Source: JADLHS01 sp964539515 (lineage in GTDB: Bacteria; Verrucomicrobiota; Verrucomicrobiia; Limisphaerales; JADLHS01). From it: a stretch of 24,983 nt of DNA. Position 1 is the stretch's first letter, and each line of letters opens with the position of its first letter. The notes beneath the pieces were generated by a model. That model saw nothing but the letters and a program-made list of their open reading frames with translations. It made no database searches and was not told the origin of the DNA. The position numbers and the translations under genes are program-made. The stretch lies in the NCBI GenBank assembly GCA_964539515.1, contig CAZIJO010000068.1, positions 1-24,983 of the forward strand, in the 5' to 3' direction. Below, one piece after another: positions 1 to 7,281 of this stretch.

Positions 1-1
1 C

Positions 2-1315
2 GGGAGCTTGCTGGGTAGTGGAAACGAATTGCGGCAGATCGCCGAACTTGGCCTGGCGGCCGTCGGTCTTGAGTATAACCAGACCAACCAGAGTCTCTTT
101 GACGAGCAATTCATCGCCTTGCATCAATATCTTCAACAGCAGCACTGGGCGCAGAGTAACGCCACGGCGTGGGTTGGGTTCAGCCTAGGGGCGCAAAGGA
201 CGCTTGGTTTCGTCTTGAAACATTCGGACGTTCAACCTCAACTTTTGGTGCGTTTGTCAGGTGGCTGGATACCGGAATTAGACCGATATTCCAATCTCAC
301 GAATCAATCTGGCAGGATGCCAATACGCTGTCCAGTCCTCTTGGTTCATGGTGAAAGGGATGGAATTTTCGAGGTTCAAGACACAAAGCGTCTTGTAGAT
401 CTGCTTCGAACTCACGGAGCTTCGGTTGTAGCAAAGATTCTGCCCGACGAGGATCACGGATTTGATTCTGACCGAGGCATAGTTTTGCGCGTTGTCGCAG
501 AGTATTGCAGATCGATCCTGGCTCCAACAGAACCGTTCGACGGACTTCCTAAAACGCCTGTTATGCCGTTATGGATTTGCCTAATTGCTACCCTTATTCT
601 GGTAGTCCTCTGGCTTTTGACAAAAGGACGAGAGCGCATCGTCGAGCGCAAAAGTCTCAGGATGCGGTCAACCAAGTTTGAAGCCGGATTGCGCCGGTTG
701 GCATTGGGATTGGCTCTCGTGGCTTTGGGAGTGACGGCATTTCATTTGATCACTCCAGAGCTGACTTCGACCAAGACAACTTTGGATATTGGACGGAGGT
801 TTCTAGTTCGACCTGAATGGCGTGAAGATTTTGATTTTTTGTCTACCAATATGGTTTGGTCGAACGAACCATTGAAAATACTTTTAGACCATGTCGCACT
901 AGCCAATTACAACCGATCACTTGTAAACTGGAAGTTGGATGATGTCTCTTACCGGGAATCTGTTCTCTCGCCGGTGATTGAATCTAGATCGAATATAGAA
1001 TTGAATTGGCGACGGCCACTATGGGAAGAGTTTTATCCGCGAATCAGGAAGGAACATTCTCCCGAGTCAGCCGCGCAAATTGTCGTTCGACATCTTCGTG
1101 AGCGAGTAACGATTGTTCCAATTATAGGTCGTTCTGCCGGCGTGGAAAGCATTTGGACACGCCAGATTGCCAACGAGAATGATTTTGAAGTCATTTATGT
1201 CGCAGCATTACGATCTGTCGGAATACCTGCGCGACTAAATAACCAGGCGCGAGCAGAATTGTGGACGGGATCTGAGTGGAAACCTGCCCCACGTCCTTTA
1301 ATATCGTGTTGGTGA
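2..1315 (+). CDS. Alpha/beta-hydrolase joined to a transglutaminase-like domain, membrane-anchored (5' partial)
   Basis: The reading frame is open to the left edge, so the true start lies outside. Counting from the first whole codon, residues 1-175 resemble the dienelactone-hydrolase branch of alpha/beta-hydrolases: nucleophile elbow GFSLG (Ser61), HGERD with acid Asp120, and DEDHGF with His152. Two hydrophobic segments follow at about 189-206 and 231-248, probably membrane spans. The C-terminal part has VAALRSVGIPARL and WTGSEWKPAPRP, typical of transglutaminase-like domains. The usual catalytic Cys upstream of that motif is absent (ANENDFEVIY stands there), as in some Bacteroidetes-type members, so this part may bind rather than catalyse. 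Cargo of the low-G+C island, convergent with the S9 peptidase gene. The hydrolase call is firm and the substrate unknown. A frameshift near the C-terminus cannot be excluded. Confidence 0.8.
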   Translation, partial: GSLLGSGNELRQIAELGLAAVGLEYNQTNQSLFDEQFIALHQYLQQQHWAQSNATAWVGFSLGAQRTLGFVLKHSDVQPQLLVRLSGGWIPELDRYSNLTNQSGRMPIRCPVLLVHGERDGIFEVQDTKRLVDLLRTHGASVVAKILPDEDHGFDSDRGIVLRVVAEYCRSILAPTEPFDGLPKTPVMPLWICLIATLILVVLWLLTKGRERIVERKSLRMRSTKFEAGLRRLALGLALVALGVTAFHLITPELTSTKTTLDIGRRFLVRPEWREDFDFLSTNMVWSNEPLKILLDHVALANYNRSLVNWKLDDVSYRESVLSPVIESRSNIELNWRRPLWEEFYPRIRKEHSPESAAQIVVRHLRERVTIVPIIGRSAGVESIWTRQIANENDFEVIYVAALRSVGIPARLNNQARAELWTGSEWKPAPRPLISCW

Positions 1316-1448
1316 AAACGCTGTTGCAAGATGATCTTCTTGCATCATTGCCCTCATTTTCCATCGAGTACCTTTTGCAAAGCCTCCTCCCCCTGGCCCT
1401 TTCACCGGGCTCCAGTTCCCGACTCTGACTTATTTGCTTACCGCGTAT

Positions 1449-3281
1449 TCACAGGCCATCTAAAAGGAATTCCGCAACTGCCTTCTCCTGCGCGACGCGC
1501 TTTGGGATATTCAGGTCGAAATGACTGTAGTTGGGCACGTACTGGAATGAGGCCGATACGCCACGTTGTTTAGTCCAGACCTCGAGTCTTTGCACAAATG
1601 TGCATTGGGGATCATTTCGCCCGATTGATGCGAACAAGCGTGGGAATCGGTCGGTCTCACGCCATTGGTCAAGTTCCCAAGGCACTGGCCCCACAAACAC
1701 TGCACCCCGCAAGACCGTAGGGAACTGTCTTAAAAAGCTTTGTAGCACCGAGCTTCCTGCGCTGGCTGAAACCGCAAAAACTCTTTGGGTGTCACACTGT
1801 AATTCTTTACTGAGTTTCTGGATTACTTGGAGGACATCTCCTGCCGCTTTTTCTTCGTTCCATTGCGCGGCGTAAGAAGATCCATAGCCGTCGCAACCCC
1901 GGTAATTCACTCCGGCGTAATAAAAGCCAAGGTTTGACAACAATTGTGGTCGCATCTCATAACCGCGATGAGAAGGTCCAGTGCGAGGTGGTATGTAAAC
2001 CACGAGTGGATGTTTTTTCACATTACCCCCGTCTGTCGGCGGAAACAAATACACTGGAATGTCCAGGCCATCGGTCGCACGCACGCTCAAACCCCGAGCC
2101 TCCGAAATCTTGCTAAACTTAAACGGCACCGCTAGCGCTGGTTTCAGGCAATCCAGACGTTTGGTGGCCAAGTCATACCGCCAGAGACCACGTGGTTCGC
2201 CGTTGGTCGTCGCAATTGCAACCACGTAGTCCCCGTTTGCTGAAGCGACGTAGTTATCGACGAAACCGTTCGTAAACAGATTTGTTTCGCCGCGGTTATC
2301 TCGAGGCCGAATCGCCAAGAAGAAATCACTATCTTTCCCGACAAAAGCATAACCATTTCCTTCCTGCAGCCATTGGCCATTGTAGCTGTGCATGGTGCTT
2401 AAGCTCTCAATTGAATCCTGGGTTAAATCGTATGCAAACAGATTCCTGTACGGTTCGCCTGCCTTCGTTGCGCAAAACAATAGACGGCGAGTTTCCGGGG
2501 ACCAAGTGATCCAATTGAACCCAGTGAAATTCCCACTTGAAAGTGCAGGTGCGGGGGTGATGACACCCGATTTTAAGTCGAGAAACTTTATAGCATCATC
2601 TGACTCAAAAGCCACGACAGTTTCTCCGCAACTCGAGACGCGTTTACTTCTGCTCGATAGTGCCCCTAGGGCATCGGTGGGCAAGAGCAATTCCTTGCTC
2701 TGAAATGCCCCGTTAACTAGACGAGCAAGGAACGCTTTCCGTGTCGCTTCGGGATCCGTAAACATCGAAGCGCTGTAAAGAAACGAATCATCGTTGAGCC
2801 ATACCGCGTAGCTGCTTATGAGCATCTTCTTTTCCGTAATGGGCAGCATTTTACCATTTTTGCGGTCATACGCTAGGAGCCACTCCGGTTTGGCATATCC
2901 TCCGTTGGGTGTTGGTTCGTATTTATCGGTTTCCGTTTTAAGTAGCAAATGCCGTTCGTTTGGAGACCAATTGAAGAGTCGCTGAACGCTGCGATCGACA
3001 GAGAGAGCAATGGTCTGGCCGGTGATTAAACTGAGTTTGCAAAGCTGACTGGATAAGGCGCGTCGGTGGACGTAATAAACTTCATCTTGACGAGGAGCGA
3101 TTGTGCCAAATGTGAAACAAGCGGAGCCGATTTCGTTGAGATGTTGATCGATTCGTTTGAAGCCAGAGCTTGAACGAGCCGTGTGGGATGGCATCAGATG
3201 GTTTGCAATTAGACAGACCGCGAGCAGGATAGTACCGCCACAAACAAGGAAAGCGTAAGTCTTCAATGTTGGAGCTTTCAT
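1449..3281 (-). CDS. S9 (prolyl oligopeptidase) family peptidase, membrane-anchored
   Basis: A 610-residue protein. An N-terminal hydrophobic segment (about 9-26) suggests a signal anchor with the rest outside the cytoplasm. Residues about 50-400 have repeated W-SP and YD-type strands like the beta-propeller of S9 peptidases. The C-terminal 200 residues form the alpha/beta-hydrolase domain: NYRGCDGYG, nucleophile elbow VSASAG (Ser507), GRNDPQ (Asp557), NYSHFD (His587). The elbow begins with Ser where the family usually has Gly. The likely role is an aminopeptidase or oligopeptidase acting on imported or surface peptides. I prefer the ATG at 3281. An in-frame TTG at 3293 has an AAGGGG-like sequence about 7 nt upstream and would add four residues. 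The pseudopilin gene ends only about 26-38 bp upstream on the same strand, so the two are probably cotranscribed. Confidence 0.85.
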   Translation of the reverse strand: MKAPTLKTYAFLVCGGTILLAVCLIANHLMPSHTARSSSGFKRIDQHLNEIGSACFTFGTIAPRQDEVYYVHRRALSSQLCKLSLITGQTIALSVDRSVQRLFNWSPNERHLLLKTETDKYEPTPNGGYAKPEWLLAYDRKNGKMLPITEKKMLISSYAVWLNDDSFLYSASMFTDPEATRKAFLARLVNGAFQSKELLLPTDALGALSSRSKRVSSCGETVVAFESDDAIKFLDLKSGVITPAPALSSGNFTGFNWITWSPETRRLLFCATKAGEPYRNLFAYDLTQDSIESLSTMHSYNGQWLQEGNGYAFVGKDSDFFLAIRPRDNRGETNLFTNGFVDNYVASANGDYVVAIATTNGEPRGLWRYDLATKRLDCLKPALAVPFKFSKISEARGLSVRATDGLDIPVYLFPPTDGGNVKKHPLVVYIPPRTGPSHRGYEMRPQLLSNLGFYYAGVNYRGCDGYGSSYAAQWNEEKAAGDVLQVIQKLSKELQCDTQRVFAVSASAGSSVLQSFLRQFPTVLRGAVFVGPVPWELDQWRETDRFPRLFASIGRNDPQCTFVQRLEVWTKQRGVSASFQYVPNYSHFDLNIPKRVAQEKAVAEFLLDGL

Positions 3282-3319
3282 ACGGTTCAACAATTGACAC
3301 CCCTTACCCGTATACAGGG

Positions 3320-4120
3320 TTAAGGAGCGACAAAGGCAGCGCGTTGCCGGTCATCCTCGCCAACAGCCCACAAGTTTAGCGGCCAGGTAGTGCCCCCGTA
3401 TTTGACGAAACGAACACTGCCGTCCACAAACGTGAAGTTGGAGCCACCAGCCCGTTTACCGGGGGAATGGGCGCCGTGGGCGAGGCGATCAGTGTCGTCA
3501 CCCCTTCTTCCTCCCGAGTTGTCAAGGATGTCCACGTAGTAATCGTAGGCTTCGTTCTTTTTTTCGCCAAACAGCACGGTCTCCGAAGGATGGAGAACTA
3601 CGGATTCCTTCAAGGCACTTCTGGGATAGTCGCCAGCCATGTAATGCTTGAAGTCGTCTATACTCAGTGTCCTGAAGAAGTAATCATTCCATCCATTGAT
3701 TACATAGGTGCGCGAAGCAGCGTCGGGATCGGCGAGATTAGGAGGCCAAGTGGTGGTTCTTGGCACCCCGCGCCGGAGGTCGGTAGGGCAAACAAGGAGG
3801 TTGGTATTGCGATAGCCGTCCAGCAATTGCGTCGGCCAGCGATACTGGTTGGTACGGGAGGGATACAACCCCTCCTTTTCCTGGACATAGAGTCTGAGGG
3901 CTATTTCAATCTGTTTGAGATTGTTGACACATTGGATGCGTCGGGCGGCTTCCTTGGTCCGGGCGAGTGCGGGCAAGAGCAACGCGGCTAGAATCGCGAT
4001 AATGGAGATCACCACCAGAAGTTCTATTAACGTAAACCCGATAGATGAATTACGGTGTCGTCCGAAGCGTGGGAGGGCACATGACGGTTGCGTAATGAAA
4101 TCATCGTTTCTGATTATCAC
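3320..4120 (-). CDS. Prepilin-type cleavage/methylation protein (DUF1559-like pseudopilin)
   Basis: A 266-residue protein with a type IV prepilin/pseudopilin N-terminus: basic leader, then GFTLIELLVVISIIAILAAL with the cleavage site after Gly28 and the conserved Glu at mature position 5 (Glu33). The helix runs on to LLLPALARTKEAARRIQC and NNLKQI, the standard start of the DUF1559-like family. A C-terminal FVDGSVRFV corresponds to the family's H-X9-DG region. The protein should sit in the inner membrane with a globular domain outside. The start is taken as GTG at 4120; no better start precedes the leader. It lies just upstream of the S9 peptidase gene in the same direction. This is the only one of the three pseudopilins here with the canonical Gly before the cleavage site. 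Partner and substrate are unknown. Confidence 0.85.
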   Translation of the reverse strand: MIIRNDDFITQPSCALPRFGRHRNSSIGFTLIELLVVISIIAILAALLLPALARTKEAARRIQCVNNLKQIEIALRLYVQEKEGLYPSRTNQYRWPTQLLDGYRNTNLLVCPTDLRRGVPRTTTWPPNLADPDAASRTYVINGWNDYFFRTLSIDDFKHYMAGDYPRSALKESVVLHPSETVLFGEKKNEAYDYYVDILDNSGGRRGDDTDRLAHGAHSPGKRAGGSNFTFVDGSVRFVKYGGTTWPLNLWAVGEDDRQRAAFVAP

Positions 4121-4648
4121 TATGGCACTATCTTCGAGCTCTGCTGGTGATATGTCAATGATTTAGCACGTGCTGTCGGAACTCCATGAGAATTCTCCCT
4201 TCGTAACTCGATAAGAATGTCCCCATTGGGGCGGGGTGGCGGCACTGACGCTGGTCGCGGCGGCCAGGTTGATGTGGTATGTCTCCGATTCTTTGCACAG
4301 GTCAGCCCTCGTGAGTTTTGCGAGTGCTAAGGCGCTACTGAGCGAACGTTCTCGGATTTGCTATAAAGGCTTCCTCGGCTGGCGATTAACGTCAATGTTG
4401 CTACGATTTGCCGAAATTTGCCGTTGTACAATACCCAGCAAGGCTACTTTCCACTGTGATGGGAGAGAATATTTGATCGCACCTCACGGGAGAGAGGGCT
4501 GAGGTGAGGGCGAGTCAGACCAAATTCTGGAAATGCTTTTTGTACCGCTTCTCCGTGATCCAATCCTCGTGAGTTTCTGTCATCGGTAAGAAAAAGACCG
4601 CATATTTATCTTGCCATCTTTAGGTCATTTTGAGCATGAAGTAGTGCT
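4121..4648. other. Gene-poor 528-bp region between pseudopilin and recombinase
   Basis: This spacer lies between two divergent genes and must hold both promoters, though I find no clear -35/-10 pair. The only open frame, about 4236-4502 on the plus strand, encodes a Cys-, Leu- and Arg-rich peptide with no recognisable domain, so I do not call it. The palindrome ccccattgggg lies at about 4218-4228, and a degenerate palindromic repeat at 4461-4510 (listed separately). There is no convincing ribosome binding site before the recombinase ATG at 4649. Confidence 0.5.
4461..4510. repeat. Degenerate REP-like palindromic element
   Basis: The inverted arms cctcac (4482-4487) and gtgagg (4504-4509) enclose gggagagagggctgag. 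The motif gggagaga also occurs at 4461-4468, 27 bp before its second copy. The arrangement CCTCAC, GGGAGAG, GGTGAGGG matches the fuller palindromic element inside glpD at 21392-21466, so this is probably a decayed or half copy of the same repeat family. Confidence 0.45.
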
Positions 4649-6151
4649 ATGAAGGACAATGCTGCCTTGAGAAAACCGGTCGGCATTTGGATTCGCGTTT
4701 CCACTGAGGATCAAGCTCACGGTGACAGCCCAGAGCATCACGAGCAACGCGCACGCGAGTATGCCAAATTTAACAATTGGACTGTGACGGAGGTGTATGA
4801 TCTTGCGGGAGTCTCCGGCAAATCCGTCATGGAACAACCTGAAGCCAAGCGGATGCTTGCCGACATAAAGCGGGGACATATCAGCGGACTGATATTCTCG
4901 AAACTCGCCCGATTGGCCCGCAATACGAAGGAACTCTTGGATTTCTCGGACTACTTCCGGGCCCATAACGCTGACATGATCTCTCTCCAAGAGAAGATCG
5001 ATACAAGTAGTCCTGCAGGCCGGCTTTTCTACACGATGATCGCCGCCATGGCGCAATGGGAGCGCGAAGAGATTGCTGATCGGGTCAAGGCTTCCATACA
5101 AATTCGGGCAAAGCTCGGCAAGAATCTCGGTGGCGCTGCGCCGTTTGGCTACGCTTGGAAGGACAACAGGCTTGAGGTGGATCCTAGTGAAGCTCCAGTA
5201 CGCAGGCAAATGTATGAGCTGTTCGCAAAGCATAAACGCAAGAAGAGCGTTGCTCGCATGCTCAATGATGCTGGATACCGAACCAGGAAAGGCGCGCGGT
5301 TTACTGATACAACCGTCGTTAGGCTTCTTCAAGACCAAACAGCCAAAGGTTACTATCGCGCAAACTACACCTACCGCGACGGCAAAGGCAAGCTGGGGGT
5401 CAAACCGGAATCAGAGTGGGTCGTGACGCCCGTCCCTCCAATCGTCTCGGAGTCACTGTGGAACGAATGCAACGAAGTCCTCCTCGATCGAAAGAAAAAA
5501 ACGGCTTTAGGACCAAAGCCAGTTCACCTCTTCGCTGGGCTTTTGCTCTGCGGTTGTGGTCAGAAAATGTATGTGTTTTCGCGCTCCCCGAAATACATCT
5601 GTCCTAAGTGCCGGAGCAAGATACCCATGGAGGATATCGAGGGGATTTTTCGGGAAGAGCTCAAAGAATTCTTCGTGTCAAAAGAACGGATTCAAGCGCA
5701 TCTACTGAATGCGAATCAGCATTTAAACGAAAAGAAGGCACGACTGGCCGCTCATACGCAAAACCTTGAGAAGGTTCGCTCAGAGATGCGCAAGGTGTAT
5801 CAGCTCTACCAAGGAGACAAAATCACCCCGGACGGCTTTGGAAAACTGTATCGACCGTTGGAAGACCAAGAGCGGTCCTTGGCCACTGAGCTGCCCAAAT
5901 TGCAAGGTGAGGTTGACGCTATGGAGATGCGCAGCGTATCAGCCGATCAAGTGGTGGAAGAAGCCACAAATCTGCATCGCCAGTGGCCAAAGTTCACGAC
6001 AGAGGAAAAACGCAGCATCATCGAAAGCATCGTTGAAAAGATAGTTGTGGCGGGAGACTCAATCGACATAACCTATTCCTACATGCCTTCTTCTGAAGAA
6101 CTCACAATAAGGCAACGAAACCTGTCGGGTTCATGGCCGCCACGAGCATGA
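4649..6151 (+). CDS. Large serine recombinase (site-specific integrase)
   Basis: A 500-residue protein. The N-terminal resolvase catalytic domain (about 10-155) has WIRVSTEDQ with nucleophile Ser18, SKLARLARN with the conserved arginines (about 88-91), and MAQWEREEIADRV. A recombinase domain (about 160-280) includes GKNLGGAAPFGYAW. A zinc ribbon has Cys301, Cys303, Cys318 and Cys321. A coiled coil (about 355-425) and a C-terminal VEKIVVAGDSIDITY stretch complete the usual large serine recombinase layout. It should catalyse attP x attB integration of the island and, with a directionality factor, excision. No directionality factor is visible. The gene abuts the comM junction. Its last nine or so residues (from about 491) and its stop codon lie on host DNA antisense to comM, so the gene's 3' end would change on excision. 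The ATG start has no clear SD. Confidence 0.93.
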   Translation: MKDNAALRKPVGIWIRVSTEDQAHGDSPEHHEQRAREYAKFNNWTVTEVYDLAGVSGKSVMEQPEAKRMLADIKRGHISGLIFSKLARLARNTKELLDFSDYFRAHNADMISLQEKIDTSSPAGRLFYTMIAAMAQWEREEIADRVKASIQIRAKLGKNLGGAAPFGYAWKDNRLEVDPSEAPVRRQMYELFAKHKRKKSVARMLNDAGYRTRKGARFTDTTVVRLLQDQTAKGYYRANYTYRDGKGKLGVKPESEWVVTPVPPIVSESLWNECNEVLLDRKKKTALGPKPVHLFAGLLLCGCGQKMYVFSRSPKYICPKCRSKIPMEDIEGIFREELKEFFVSKERIQAHLLNANQHLNEKKARLAAHTQNLEKVRSEMRKVYQLYQGDKITPDGFGKLYRPLEDQERSLATELPKLQGEVDAMEMRSVSADQVVEEATNLHRQWPKFTTEEKRSIIESIVEKIVVAGDSIDITYSYMPSSEELTIRQRNLSGSWPPRA

Positions 6152-7178
6152 ACTGGGATGGAAAGGTCATCGTGCCCGCGGCGCGGGAGATGGTGACCCG
6201 GCCCTCTTCCAGCGGTTGCCGCATTGTCTCCAGGACGCTGCGCTTGAACTCGGGCAGTTCATCGAGAAACAACACGCCGTGGTGGGCGAGCGAGATCTCG
6301 CCGGGCGTGGGATTGATATTGCCCCCCAGCAAGCCCGCGTCGCTCGCCGTGTGATGCGGGGATCGAAACGGCCGGCGGGTCACCAGACCCACTCCGGCGG
6401 GAAGCAGGCCAACGATGCTATGAATCTTGGTGGTGTCCAATGCCTCGGCAAGCGTCAATGGCGGCAGGATGGAGCCCAGCCGCTTGGCGAGCATGGATTT
6501 GCCGGTGCCGGGTGGACCGATGAGCAGGACATTGTGCCCGCCAGCAGCGGCAATTTCCAACGCCCGCTTCACGGATTCCTGACCCTTGACCTCGGCAAAA
6601 TCCGCGTCGTCTTCCAGCGGCTGGTCGAAGAGCCTGGCCACATCCACTTTGGTTGGGGTGATGCGAATCTCCCCTTCCAGGAATTGCGCTGCTTCGCGGA
6701 GGTTTTGTATCGGGATGACTTGCAAGCCGTCCACGACCGCCGCCTCCGCTGCGTTTTCGGCGGGCACGAGCACGCCTACTTTGCCCTCGGCCTTGGCGCG
6801 CAGCGCCACCGCCAGCACGCCTTTGCACGAACGGACCGCGCCGGTCAGGGCGAGTTCCCCCACCGCGATGAAGTTGTCGAGCTGGTCGGTTTCGATTTGT
6901 TCGCTCGCCGCCAGCATGCCGAGGGCGATGGGCAGGTCGAAGCTCGGCCCTTCCTTCTTTACGTCCGCCGGCGCGAGATTGATCGTGGTGCGACCGTAGG
7001 AAAACTTGAAGCCGGAATTGCTCATCGCGGTCGTCACCCGGTCGCGCGATTCCTTCACGGCGGCGTCCGGCAGGCCGACGATGACGATGATCGTCTCACC
7101 GTAACCGGCATTGACTTCAACCTCGACGGGATAGGCTTCTATGCCATTGACGGCGGCGGAACACACGCGGGCTAACAT
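6102..7178 (-). pseudogene. comM: comM/yifB AAA+ ATPase truncated by island insertion
   Basis: ComM (YifB, Mg-chelatase-like) is an AAA+ helicase that in naturally competent bacteria promotes branch migration during integration of incoming DNA. The start is the ATG at 7178 (MLARVCSAAVNGIEAYPVEV), matching the family. An in-frame TTG at 7214 is less likely. Present are the N-terminal S5/Lon-like fold (1-180), Walker A GPPGTGKS (221-228), the RRPFRSPHHTAS region (268-280) and Walker B VLFLDELPEF (302-311). Only 358 residues remain of about 500. After AAMNP (347-351) the frame enters island DNA, adds TGFVALL and stops at 6102. The metal-binding-like Cys motif and the C-terminal lid domain are missing, so the product is probably inactive. 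The missing half should sit at the island's far end. The gene could be restored by excision. Confidence 0.9.
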
Positions 7179-7281
7179 CAACCGAGCATAGCCCGAGAGG
7201 TGAATTGAAGGCAAAGCTGGAAATCATTGGAAGTCACGGCGCTGCTCCCAGTGGGTCCGTTGGCGCGGGCCGAATGCGGGT

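Larger units (their letters stand above)
1..6125. mobile_element. Genomic island (right end) integrated in comM by a large serine recombinase
   Basis: The right boundary is visible. A large serine recombinase gene ends at 6151 on the plus strand, and the minus-strand comM gene loses family similarity at about 6118-6128, just after its conserved AAMNP motif. Everything to the left is unrelated to comM and by eye has lower G+C than the DNA to the right. No comM 3' part lies anywhere in 1-6101, so the left end is outside the window. Visible cargo: an alpha/beta-hydrolase/transglutaminase-like membrane protein, an S9 peptidase, a pseudopilin, and a 528-bp gap. Integration next to the recombinase gene is usual for large serine recombinases. 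Integration within comM is also known for AbaR-type islands of Acinetobacter, which use a different mechanism. The exact crossover site cannot be fixed from one junction. Confidence 0.75.

Noticed and set aside
1390..1425. Possible terminator between the convergent first two genes
   Set aside because: ctggccc and gggctccag pair only with a bulge, and no T run follows on either strand.
1306..1428. Possible frameshifted continuation of the first gene
   Set aside because: The shifted frame gives a plausible Leu-rich tail, but the stop after PAPRPLISCW falls near the natural end of the domain; with no homolog alignment a frameshift is not supported.
4236..4502. 88-codon plus-strand open frame upstream of the recombinase, a possible excision factor
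   Set aside because: No ribosome binding site, no DNA-binding motif, Cys/Arg/Leu-rich composition, and its end runs into the palindromic repeat.
4625..5338. 237-codon minus-strand open frame over the recombinase 5' half
   Set aside because: It overlaps the catalytic domain of a clear serine recombinase and shows no family signature.
6216..7175. 319-codon open frame antisense to comM
   Set aside because: It lies wholly within a recognised gene on the other strand, has no domain, and is the kind of long shadow frame expected in G+C-rich coding DNA.
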